A program made the position numbers and the translations under genes. 64,000 nucleotides of DNA. Origin: Podaxis mareebaensis (taxonomy: Eukaryota; Basidiomycota; Agaricomycetes; Agaricales; Agaricaceae). The notes beneath the pieces are model-generated. The model did no database searches, was not told the DNA's origin, and saw nothing but the letters and a program-made list of their open reading frames with translations. This document shows positions 23,022-33,917 of the stretch, in pieces (the stretch's first letter is position 1; every line of letters starts with the position of its first letter). Location of the stretch: positions 62,001 to 126,000 of the forward strand of contig JAEUWP010000302.1 of assembly GCA_018524725.1 (NCBI GenBank), in the 5' to 3' direction.

Positions 23022-26000
23022 CTCCCCCTGGATTGGTGCACTGTCGACCCACAGGTCACCAGTAAGTCCCAAGCCCTTCGCACAGTGAATGGTGGCATCT
23101 CGAGGTAGTGGTTTTGTCATGATGTCAGTGATGTTGTCACTTGACGGCACGTATGTGAAGGTGACCAGATTACCATTAGTTTTCTCCTTAATGAAATGAT
23201 ATTTTACATCAATATGTTTTGTCTGTTTATGATTCTTGTCATTCTTCGTGTTGGCAATCACTCCCGTGTTGTCTGCACAGATCTTGGTAGGCCTGTGAGG
23301 TGGTAACCCTATCTCATCAAAGAACTTGCACAACCATAGTGCCTGCTGAACTGCCCTTGTGAAAGCCATGTACTCTGCCTCCACGGTAGAGAGTGCGACT
23401 GTTTCCTGCCTCTTGCTGGCCCAAGAGACCGGTCCCCCAGCAGCAAAGAAAATGTGTCCTTCTGTAGATCTTCTAGTATCTCCATCTCCTGCATAATCAG
23501 TGTCAACATAGCCATATGGTTCCAGGTTTGCTCCTCGATGGTATGTGATGCCATAGTCTAGGGTGCCTTTGATGTATGCCATTGCATGCTTGAGTGCGCT
23601 CCAATGCGTAGGACTAGGGTTGTTAGCAAAGCGTGAAAGAATATTGACTGTATATGATAAGTCAGGTCGTGTAGCCACTTGAAGCCACATGAGTGAACCC
23701 AAAGCTTCCTGGTATGGTATTTTCTTCATCTCTTGGGCTTCTTCTGGTGTAGTGGGACAGCAGTCAATGGATAAGTGAATGCTGGCTGGAAGAGGGGTGG
23801 AACAAGGTTTCGTGTTGGTCATATTGAAGTGTTCAAGCATGTGTTCCACATAAGCTCGTTGTGATAGCTTGATGCTGCCAGTTGTCAGGTCGCATTTGAT
23901 TCACATACCAAGGATGAGTTTTGCATCACCGAGATCTTTGATCTCATAGCTGGATGCTAACTCATCTTTGGCTTTGGTTTCACTGGCCTCAGTGGATGAT
24001 GCACTGAGGATATTGTCAGTCCATGTAGATGTGAGCATAAATTCCTCCCCATCGACTTTTGACTGGATTTGTGAGTCAGTGCATGATTTGTAATAACCAT
24101 GCCCTTCATACATATGATTGAGGTTCTGGGCCCAGTCATGGGCTCCCTGCATCATGCCATATAGGGTTTTGATGAGTCTCCATACTTTGCTTTCTCCCCC
24201 TTCGTCGAAACCTGGTGGTGGTTCCATATACACCTCGTAGGCATTATCACTGTTGAGGAAAGCAGACACGAAGTCCACTTGCCACAAATGCAGCCCCCTC
24301 GAGGCTACTACTGCACAAACCAACCTCATGGATTCGAGCCTCGTCACAGAAGCATAAGTTTCACTGTAATCCTCCCTGAGTACTTGGGTGAACCCTTTCA
24401 CTACCACATGTGCTTTCCTCGTGTCCAACAATCTGTCCTCATTCCACTTCAATGCATACACCCATCTGGAGGCCACCACATTCTTGTCCACTGGTCTTGG
24501 AACTACCTCAAATATGCCCCTCGCCTTCAGCATGTTCAGCTCCTTCATCATTGGCTCCCACCACAGGTCTGGCTGGGTTATGGCTTCTCTGTATGTCTTC
24601 GGTAGCCATGTATCGTCTGATGCAATATGTATTTCAGTCCCTTCTGAATATAAGTATTCCAATGAGTTGCACATTTTCACTGATGGCTGTATGACCCTCT
24701 TAGATCTGCGCAAGGCCAGGGGAAGATTGTTTCTGTTATTCGCACTTGTACTGTCAGATGCACTTGTGGGGATACCTCTGTTGGTGCCTGCCACAGGGTC
24801 AGGCCTTGGTTGGTCTAACTCATGCAGGTCCATCATGGGTAAGGGTCTTGGCACAATCATTTGAGGTGTTTTGGGTACTCCACTCTCCCCCTCATTGATG
24901 TCAATCAGCAATGTCAAAGTGGTTTGTTCATGAATGGTGTTAGTAGGCTGACTCAGCTGGAAAGGATCGTCATCAGATGTGAAAGTGGTTGGTGCAGTTT
25001 GCTGGGCTAGGTGAGTGTTTCCCTCTTTGAATATCACATCTCTGGACTTGTAAACTGATCCAGTTCGCCTGTCAAGCAGCTTGTATCCTTCACATCTGAA
25101 ATATCCAATGAGCGTTACACAGATGGATCTGGGCCCAAGTTTCAACAGGCCCAGGTCTTGGGGAATATGTGTGTATGCAGTGGACCTGAAGCATCGTAGG
25201 TGTGATACATCTTGGCGGCTCCTGAACCACATCTCGGCCAGAATTACTCCTGGGTTTCGTGCTGAAGGGATGAAGTTTCTAATGTACACTGCGGTGTGTA
25301 CTGTGTCTGCCCAGTACTTCAATGGCAGTCCTGAGTCTGCCATCATTGAACATGTTGCATCTAGGGTTGTGCACATAGATCTCTCTGCTGCACCGTTCTG
25401 CTGATGTGTGTATGGTGTCATGAACTCGAGGACAATACCATGTCTCTGTGCATATTTGTCCCATTGGCTATTAAGCCACTCTCTTCCCATATCAAGTCTG
25501 ACCTGCTTCAGCTTTTCTCTGGTTTGCCATTCCACTTCTACATGGTACTCTCTGAAGACCTTTAGAGTTGCTTCTGCCAACTTGGAGGATAAAAACAATA
25601 TGCTTTGGTAAGAAGATGCTCCATCGATGATAATCATGAAGTAGAGTGCACCGCCTGCTGATTTCACAGGGGCTGGTCCCCAGATATCGATATGCACTTG
25701 TTCTAGTAGGCGTTTCTCAACAGGCCTGACATTGTTAAATGGGTGTGTTGTGTGTTTCCCAAATATGCAGTCTTCACATAACCCCCCAAATTCCAAATCA
25801 CCCTTGACAGTGATTCCTTCCACCAGGTTTTTTGATATCATCTCTTTCACAGTGTCAATCCCTGCATGTGTGAGCCATCGGTGCCATGTGTCGAACGTCA
25901 CTTGTCTTCATTTTGCCTGGGTGATGTATACTTGTGGTGGGCTGAATGACACATCCACTGTGTAGAGTTGACCCATTTTTGTGGCGATTAGGATTGTCTC

Positions 26001-27491
26001 TCCATCACTGGACATCATGAGAGCCTTGCTGCCCTGGAAGCTCATGTTTGCACCTTTTGTGACAATTCTTGTGACAGATATGAGGTTGGACCACAGGTTT
26101 GGGGTGTGGAGAACATCGTCAATGGTTATCCTTCTCATCATTCCATTGACAGTTGTTGTGAATTCGACTGTCCCTTTACCAGAGATCTCAAACATCGAAC
26201 TTCTCTCAGCAGCATGCCCTGACAATGGAACTTCAAAAGGTGTGTATTTGATGAAGCTCAATCGATTCACAAAGCAGTGATCGCTTGCCCTGGAATCAAT
26301 CAAGGTGGGTGTTTGGATATTGGGAATATGATCTGCTTGCAGTATTAATGGTTCCTCTCCCGACCAGTTAGATTTCATGCTGCCATTCCCATCCACCTCT
26401 GTTCCCTGCTCAACATCATTAACGGAGCTAGTTCCAGGAGTGGCATTAGGGTGTTGTGTGATGATCATGTCAGGTGAAAAGGGTGGTACCTTCAACTCAT
26501 TGATGGAGGCCATGAGGGCATAGATGGGCTTGTTGGTGTTTCCTTTGGACTCTACTGCATTTGCTGTTGCTCCATGCTGAAAACCCCCTTGTCTAGTGCC
26601 TGACACTGATCCCCTGGTGCCTTCCCTCTTTCCAAAACCAGGGGGAAACTGGCCCTCCTTTCCTCCACTAGGCCAGTAACATACTTCAATGGTATGGCCA
26701 TGACGATTGCAGTTAGGGTTGGTGCAAATGAGTTGATTTCAGATCTTTCGACTTGTGGGTGTTGCCTGAAGTGCAGTCATGGCATGGTTTGGGTTAATGA
26801 CTCAATCTCTACTGATCCGAAGCCAGTGGATATTCAGTTGTGATATCACCTCAACGGAAGATTGTGTTTGGTACAGGGATGCGACAACTGGGTCCCATGT
26901 GCATGGTAAGGAATTTAGGACAATGGTTTTAAAGGATTGATCAGTTATGTTTGCTCCTAGGGCATTGGCATGTGCCCATTTGGTGCACATTAATGATATG
27001 TGGTTGGTGAAGTCGTCTGAGTTGGAGTAGTGCATGTTATGAAGTTCTTGCTTGGTGTTGAGCAGTGCAATGTCAGATGCAACTTGGTATTGATCTAGGT
27101 AAGATTTCCAAGCATTGGAGGCAGTTCCTCCTATGTTAATGCTGAGGCCAATCGGGTTTTTGGTGTTGTAGATAAGCAGCCCCTTTGTCCAGGTGTTCCA
27201 AATCTTCCACTCGGCAGCCGATGGGGTTGGACTGTCCCATGGGGTTTTGTCAGGAGGCAGGGGAATTTGTGTTGGACTTTGTTGTATAGTGGTAGCAGCT
27301 GAGGGGACTGTTGTGGTGGTTGCCACTGTGGGGCTTGGTTGTGGTATGCTGCCATCAAGGTATCTGAAGACTCCTCGCACTTCAGCAGCAATGTGAATGA
27401 GTCCACTCCATGCCACCCAATTCATGCCATCGAACTTGTCACTATCAGCGAAGATCAGTGGTGCACTTCCTCCAGCAGAGCTCATGTTCAT
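23016..27491 (-). pseudogene. copia Gag-Pol polyprotein interrupted by four in-frame TGA codons
   Basis: One frame of 1,492 codons without any indel. Gag: 27491 to about 26800, start MNMSSAGGSAPLIFADSDKF. Zinc knuckle CTNPNCNRHGHTIEVC (C-x4-C-x4-H-x4-C) near 26725-26680. Protease near 26297 with DSRASDHC where D-[ST]-G-A is expected. Integrase zinc region from about 25885 and core with VHIDIWGP, VRLDMGREW and HQQNGAAERS as the D, D, E residues. Reverse transcriptase: RWVYALKWN, QVDFVSAFLNSDNAYEVYM and a TWTDN motif where TWTDD is expected. RNase H with YVDTDYAGD and TVEAEYMA. TGA stops at 26802-26804, 26739-26741, 25908-25910 and 23901-23903. The frame runs six bases into the LTR. Cannot give a full-length product without readthrough. 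Confidence 0.92.
23022..23029 (-). other. Polypurine tract of copia element
   Basis: AGGGGGAG on the minus strand immediately before the 3' LTR start TGTTGAAGG, the place expected for priming of plus-strand DNA synthesis. Confidence 0.75.
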
Positions 27492-27571
27492 AATGTGTGG
27501 AAAGTTAGATAATGCGATTTTGTGTGGATGTAGTTCATTCAGAAATGATTCAGAGCTCAGGGCCCATAACC

Positions 27572-27923
27572 TGTCGAGCTTTAAGTATCTCAGTCATAGT
27601 GGTAATTGACTGTATATATACCTGTCAAGCTTTAAGTATCTACGAATAGTAATAAGTATCAAGTAGGAATGCAATAGTAAGGCTAACTCACCTCAGTCGT
27701 AGTGGTAATCGACTGAGGTGGTTCGAAAGGAAAAACTCCCTATATATCCCCAATTCCTCCAATAAGAGTCACGAGCTAGTAAGCCAGGTACAGAGAAAAT
27801 ATGATAGAAAAGCTAAGATCAAATTTGCTTCAACCAGTACCTTGTGGACCATTCCTACTTCACCAAATGTGGAAAACCCATTGATGCACTGATGCTCCAG
27901 TGTGCCCGATCCTTCCTTCAACA
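27572..27923 (-). repeat. 5' LTR of copia element (right copy)
   Basis: 352 bp, same length as the left copy. Carries the same 11-bp hairpin (27689-27699 with 27710-27720). Just inside its inner edge the minus strand reads GGTTATGGGCCC, the position of a primer-binding site; the matching tRNA was not identified. It should hold the element's promoter. Confidence 0.95.
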
Positions 27924-27928
27924 CCACT
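27924..27928. other. Target-site duplication, right copy (CCACT)
   Basis: Exact repeat of 22665-22669 next to the right LTR. The rejoined empty site would read ...CTTGCCACTATTCTCG.... Confidence 0.9.
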
Positions 27929-30382
27929 ATTCTCGCTTCCCCATGAGATCAATGTAGTATAATGCTTTGTTTCTGCTACCCAAGGCATGTGCGAGATTGT
28001 CACAAGTACACACCTTGGTGCACGGTCCTAATCCTTTTGTGGACTTCTGATGCTGACACCATCAACCCAACCACCACACGCATTATTATCCTTGCCATGG
28101 TTGTTTGTTGCGATAACCTTAATGTAAAGGGGAAGGACCAGTCTGTGTCTGTCTGGCCAGTGAGTTTTGGTAGAAGGGAAAATGGGTTGTGAGTGCTCCA
28201 AACCCAGGCAGTGAGGTCGAAGGAAGGCAATCAGTTGCAACAAATAACCCTCACACTGTTACAGATTCCAAAATATCGGTTAATATAGCATCACCAACTC
28301 TTCGTCTTCCTGTCGATAGTGCAAGTCCGAAGCACGGCGTAATATCTGGTTATAAAGTCTTCGATTCAAAAATCTACCGGACTTTAGATGGATCTAATCA
28401 GTGTACTGCCTTTCTATATGCCTGTTTATTCTCGTGGTATAACGGAATCATAGGTTTAGATCAAAAATCGAAGTGTGGTGTTTGCTTACCAGCGGGAGGA
28501 TGCGGCCTCGAAACATATAAGTAGATTTAAGTAGATTTGCTGTGAATTTGCCAGCGAAAGATAAAGTATGTCGTGGGTGCAAAGTGCCCATGCATGTGTT
28601 ATCAACGAAGATTTAGGATGTGTAGACGCCATGATAGTAGCGAACGCCATATGGTGTGAGTCCATGTGTACTTGGTGATGCATTGTTACTTCGGAATGTC
28701 CGTCCGTGGTTGAGTTCTGAAGATAATTGGTTAGGGGCTATTTAGCTGGGGACGAAGAGGGGAGTTAAACATTGGACTGGCTACTTGCACCAGGCTACTA
28801 GAAGCTTTAGCGCCGACTCGAGTCCCACCCTACCCGAGTAAAGAACGTCCCAGCGCATGTTTTTGTAGTGGACTACATTTTCTCCGCTCTCTCTCAGATT
28901 TTGATATAAATGCATGCCCCGATATTGACGTCGTCAAGAATATCATTAATATTCGTCTTGTACGTACACTTAGAGCGACAACGATCAAGCTGACGTTTGT
29001 CGTGAATGAAACAAACGTGATCCTGTGGATAAGAATGGAGCGGCCCAGGTGGGATAAAACGCAGATCATTCCACGACGGTAGTGGATGTGACGGAAGTCA
29101 AAGGACCAGCTTAGCAATAAAACACAAAGAAGCCCGCTCGGTGCCTGGAGAGCATTATGGGTTATGACAGGTATGAGTTATGACAGAGTTGATCAAGTTG
29201 ATTGTATAAGGCCAAGAGTGCTCGTGACCGGCGGTCTTGTAGTCCCTCCGATCACCGCCACAGTCGCTGTTGCAGCCTCGAGCACAACCTTCGAATTGGA
29301 TAGACCGGGTCCAAGGGTGTGTCTAATTTGGACTTGTTGAAATTCAGATCCTAGGCTGGTTCAAAGTCTGTGAAAATCTCGAGGACGGCCAAACGCTATG
29401 GTGCTGGCGGCCATGGGAATCTAGATTCAGGGATATGAAGGAACGGGGGTTCGAGGTCCAATGGGTTTAGTCGTCATACCTGAACATTAGTGTTTATCAT
29501 TGTGCTAGCTGTCTTGATTAGATTTGCGAGGATATGTGATTATGACTCCGAGATGAATCAAGTCTGCGTTACTGTACCTTTTGTTGCTGATCACGAACTT
29601 TTTCGCACTCAGCGGCGAGCGCTTTGTGTACAAGCCGTGGTCGAGAATGCAATGCGGGAACGTACATCATCACAAGTTCCGTTGCTCCTAGTCGCCGGAG
29701 TCTAGAGTGAGCTCAAGCAACGACACAAACCGATCACGCCTAGAGGGTAATTCACTGACGCCTCCGTTAATTCAACATCCAGTCGAAGTTGACCCTGGAA
29801 AGGATAAGTTGCTTCCGATTGAAGTCCGGAATTCTACTTGAAAAAGGGCAGGCCAAGCTCCTGGAAAGGATAGGTTGCTTTCGATGAAGTCCGGAATTCT
29901 ACTTGAAAAAGGGCAGACCAAACTCCTGGATATTCAGAAAATGAATAAGATAGCAATGGGCTCTCCGGTCAAATTCAACAGATGGTCTCCATGCCTCCGA
30001 AACTTACGTCACTATTCCAGCGAGTAACCTTCGATCACTTCTCAGCTTCACCGTTTGGTCACCACGACCTACAAGTTTATATTACACCTGGGTCCTGCGT
30101 TGATGTTTTCCCCTGGCTTCTCGTACGATTGCATTCCTAGCAGGCCTTCGGGATTTACCCAGTCTTCTTTCTTTCTGACCTCCGTCTCATTGATCTTCAT
30201 TCGTGATTCTCTTTCATATACCTCTAACTCTTCATGGATGCACTGCCAAGGCATCGCAGTACTATTTCATGAGCCTTGGTCTTCAATTACGAACGAGCGG
30301 ACTATCAGAAACAGCATCCTCGCCTCAGTCCCACGTATCGCGCTTATTTTGTCTACTCTATAACACAACAGTCGTCTCGCCT
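27929..30382. other. Stretch without a supported gene, holds a short tandem duplication
   Basis: No gene supported. Open frames (28189-28524 plus, 28830-29117 minus) carry no motif. A tandem duplication is present at 29795-29925. The final 300 bases should include the promoter of the rhodopsin-like gene. Confidence 0.4.
29795..29925. repeat. Two-copy tandem repeat of 66/65 bp
   Basis: Copy 1 is 29795-29860 and copy 2 is 29861-29925. Both begin CTGGAAAGGATA and share GAAGTCCGGAATTCTACTTG and GAAAAAGGGCAG. They differ by a few substitutions and one single-base gap. No third copy is visible. Confidence 0.85.
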
Positions 30383-31951
30383 ATGGCACTCTCCCGCTGG
30401 GAAGTGGCTAAAAGTACGTGAATCTTGAATCATGTTTCAGTTCGTTGTTGGTTGCTTACCCTCATGGCAACCAGTCATTCTCGCCCCCGTTCATGCGCTT
30501 GCAATACTTGCATGCATAACTCGACTCGTTTACCGCAAACGTACATGTCGCCTGTGGTGGGATGACTTCTGGGCACTCGTCGCTCTGCTATGCGAATGCA
30601 CGACAGTGGTCGCATACGGCATACGTAAAGGTGCGGGCATCCGGTTTCATTAATCTGTTCTTTTTCGAGACTCGAGACTCTAAGGCGAGGAATCATCTTA
30701 CTCTCAATCAATCATAAAATCACAATAAATCAAACTGGATTGCTGACTTACGTCGCTCTTTTTCATTTAGTGCAAGAAACCGACGCTCACACGGCGAACA
30801 TCCTTCGCCGGATTTCACTCGCCGCCTTCACGTCCACACTTTGGGGGGCAAGACTCAGTATCGCTGTCAGTATCGTTCGGTTGGTTCCTCCCGGGCCAGG
30901 ACGTCATATAGCCAAAGGCGTATCGGCGCTCTTTGTGTTGATGTGGATCGGACTACTCATACAGACGCTCTTCATCTGCGGAGGAGGTTCGGTCAATGTG
31001 AATATAGCCAGGTGTCACATTTCAAAAACGACTGGAATTCTGGAACTCTGCAGTAAGTGTTATTACCATGCTCATCCTTGTAAAGACCCTCAGAAGATTA
31101 TTTCTTGGTACCAGCAAGTCTGGCGGCTGATATGTGGTTGATATGCTCACCAGCGTATCTGCTCTGGGGCGCAAAACTCAGCCGCAAACGACGAATCCTG
31201 ATATTCTCAGTTTTCGCGAGTAACGTTCTGCTGACAACAACGAGTATTGTGCGTAGCGTACTCATTTTTAAGCAAAAGGGCCCATGGATTGGCGTCTTTG
31301 CCCAAATTGAGGTTAGTACCATCCTCGAAGGTGTCACTCGAAGGCTTGTATTGATATCCTCACTTCGCGAAATTTCAGGTTGCTATCTATTTAATGATGT
31401 GCAACCTCCTTGTCCTCGTAACATGGATGTATTCTCGTATCTACCCGAACGAAGAAGATGAAGACTCCACCACAACTTCGGAATACCTCACAACCAGGAG
31501 GACGCGACGCCCGGATGCGCCTAACTATGGCTTCGAAGGCTCCGTCCTTGTCCTCACAGAGATGTCTGATACCTCCGCATCTCTCCTCGGCACCTTCGAG
31601 AATCCACCCTCGAACGCAACCTTTGGGTATAACCGATACAGACCGCGAAGCTGTACTCTGAACACCATATACCCTTCTAATCCCTCTCGCCCCGCAACGA
31701 TCCCATACCGCCTCCGTCCTTCACGTAGTTGTCCCGCACTACTCAACGTTTTTGTCCCACGGACGTCTGGAAAGGCTGGAGATAACCATCGCGTCAGTTG
31801 GAAAAGTAGTAGCATGAACAATGGTGCGGTTGCGGAAATTCCAAGCTTAGCATTCGGTACGGAGACAGGAGACTGGAGTTCGGTGCGTAATAAGATATTG
31901 GCACAGCAGGGGAGGCGGGTAATTCGGCAGATGCATCGACAGCGTCACTAA
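30383..31951 (+). CDS. Rhodopsin-like fungal integral membrane protein, five exons
   Basis: Predicted 412 aa. Exons 30383-30413, 30475-30630, 30771-31052, 31115-31311 and 31379-31951; introns 61, 140, 62 and 67 nt. The long second intron has an alternative phase-1 donor at 30626 (GTAAAG) in place of 30631 (GTGCGG). Hydrophobic helices: IILAPVHALAILACI, WALVALLCECTTVVAYGI, ISLAAFTSTLWGARLSIAVSI, GVSALFVLMWIGLLIQTLFI, ADMWLICSPAYLLWGAKL, ILIFSVFASNVLLTTTSIV and VAIYLMMCNLLVLVTWMYS. This, with WWDDFWALVAL and DMWLICSPAYLLWGAKLSRKRR, fits the fungal rhodopsin-domain (PTH11-like) membrane family, here with a 150-residue Ser/Arg-rich cytoplasmic tail. Ligand unknown. No lysine-retinal site is claimed. 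Confidence 0.82.
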
Positions 31952-32177
31952 CTGTAGAGCATCGATGAAGGATAGGCAACCGAGCTGTCCAGGACAACAG
32001 CTCGTAAACAGAGAAGATGGACTTGAAAATTAAAATTCTGTAGAATATCATAGATTGTGCATCTCCCTTCACACACTCCTGACCTTGGTTTTCATCTAAT
32101 CTCTGGACAACTGGAATAATGGTCTTGGCTGACACCTTATACTCATTTTATTTACCTACAATATGTACATCACCAAC
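31952..32177. other. Short convergent intergenic region
   Basis: About 230 bases between the converging stops of the rhodopsin-like gene and the decaying gene. Nothing recognised. Confidence 0.5.
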
Positions 32178-33565
32178 TCACTCAATGTCTGATCTTTCAT
32201 CTATCACGTCAGAAGTGTTGAATAGACCGCTTCTCGCCCTCTGCACATCTCAGTCTCTTATTTAGTAAAGCATGGCATACCTTGACGCGACCCGAAGAAC
32301 GGAGGTTGTAGATCACGTGGACCGGACGTTGTATAGCTCTGACTTCCATGAGTACCCTAGCACTGCAAGTCGACAGGTTTCTTAGAAGAAAGAATAAGAT
32401 TAAAATACGCACGAGGTCATACCTTGCTCGGACCTGCAGGTAGTCGGGTGAATCGCTGTTAGTACGACCATAGCGTAATTCAAACGACGTTTCTATACCG
32501 GACCAAGCGTCACAAGCGCACCATCTATGAGGCCGAGGCATGTTATTGGGTCCATAAAGATATCGAAAATGATATAAAGTCGCAAAATCGGACACAACCC
32601 GACCACGGATGAATCGATTAGCAACAGAGATACGTCAATTTTGCTTTGTATAACTCCCACCCAACGATCTCTTGGACAGGAGCCTTAAAGAGCCCAGCAC
32701 ATTCCGATCATCATGTTCTCCTTCAATTGGTCCAGGCCAAACTTGATGCCCTCCATTTGCGCTTAATACAGGTAGGACGTCTAACCCTCTCTCCACCTCG
32801 TTAGGGTTGTCTATGTTGGTTTCAGTTTCGAGGATCAAGCGTGAAACATGAATTGTAAGTGAGTCTATGGCATCTTTGAAGGTGGACGCGATGATATGGC
32901 TCTAGCGTGACTCCGCCCAGGTAAACATTACGGCCTCGAAAGTGAGCAAAGATTCTCTTGGAGTGCAGTGGTCATGTATGTTGACTGCTATTATAATTGG
33001 ATGAATCAAGGGGAGTTCTTCACATCTTTTCAGAAACATATTGGCTAGCCCCGAATATAGTTTCTGCAAGCGTCCCCGTCTTGACTCCTCGAGCGCACTC
33101 TGACTAAACGGCCTCTTGACTGCAGAATAGTGATTTGAACTAATGCAACAAGATATGACGCTGCTATCTTGGCTTTTTTGACCTCCTATAAAGGCATCAA
33201 ACCACCACTTGACTCGTTCGGTAGCCGACCCAACGTCCCAATCCGAACCTTCAGCAAACAGCCAGAGGAAGACGATAAGACGAGCCCAATTTCTGCAGAT
33301 ATGTTAAGGCCGTTATGACAGCATCAAAGACGTAGTAATGCCATCGAGCATCCCTCGCCGCCCTAGTGGAAATCGGTGATGCCGCCCCTGGATCCTGTCG
33401 TAGAAATATTCGCAACTCGTTGATCGGCCGGGTGCGGTATTTGTGCAGGTTATAGGTAGCTCTGAAGGGTTCCTGTTCCTCAAGAACCGGCTCATGGGGC
33501 ACTTGATTCCCAAGATCAATACTTGACAAGAAGGAACCCAAGCCAGTGAATGTTGCAGATGACAT
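32178..33565 (-). pseudogene. Degrading gene of unknown family, in-frame stops
   Basis: The minus strand reads as protein over 1.4 kb. It opens at 33565 with MSSATFTGLGSFLSSIDLGN. After a junction I could not fix near 33300-33190 it continues as WWFDAFIGGQKSQDSSVI, SALEESRRGRLQKLYSGLAN, IDNPNEVERGLDVLPVLSAN, LGSLRLLSKRSLGG, FATLYHFRYLYGPNNMPRPH, ETSFELRYG and YLQVRASARVLMEV. It ends FNTSDVIDERSDIE at 32178 after a 60-nt intron (GTATGA donor) and a short 40-nt one. Two stops in the same frame interrupt it: TAG at 32902-32904 and TGA at 32635-32637, each in a context where one C-to-T change would explain it. No short intron removes them cleanly. Family unknown. It may still be a live gene with introns I missed. 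Confidence 0.5.
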
Positions 33566-33917
33566 CAGGGATCGGTCGAATAGTTTTTGCTCGGACGCGG
33601 GGGTGTTGAATGCTTTCTAGGAGGAGCAGCTTGCATTACTGGGAAAAGTACTTGAGGATCCTCCATTCTTGAGTGTTTAAACAGATCACATGTTATGACA
33701 CTCCATGCAAACGATTTGTGTGCTCCCTTGATCAATCAGATGGTGATCATCTTGCTATACATTTCATGTAGAATAACTCAATTTGAGAGACGTTCTATTA
33801 TACGTGTATTATTATACCAACATGAAGCAGTTGTAGAGAGCGACAACCAAGGTGCAAGGTGAAAGTCACTCTTAGTCGGGCTCGCTGTCATAAAAACCTG
33901 GCTGGGATCGGCCAGAA
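33566..33917. other. Spacer between decaying gene and NACHT gene
   Basis: About 350 bases. A minus-strand frame (33966-33778) containing VFMTASPTKSDFHLAPWLSL overlaps the end of the NACHT model and could be an alternative last exon; no clear splice site favours it. Confidence 0.35.

Larger units (their letters stand above)
22670..27923 (-). mobile_element. Full-length Ty1/copia LTR retrotransposon, inactive
   Basis: A 5,254-bp element in minus orientation with two 352-bp LTRs, a 5-bp target duplication, a polypurine tract beside the 3' LTR, and one long gag-pol reading frame in copia order (protease, integrase, reverse transcriptase, RNase H). It lies between the decayed gene at 21.8-22.4 kb and a gene-poor region. 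The ends are TG...CA. LTR identity is 343 of 352 positions, so the insertion is fairly recent, yet four in-frame TGA stops and at least two active-site changes make it non-autonomous. No frameshift is present. Confidence 0.95.

Noticed and set aside
24279..24864. Plus-strand open frames of 94-158 aa
   Set aside because: Antisense of the retrotransposon reverse transcriptase region.
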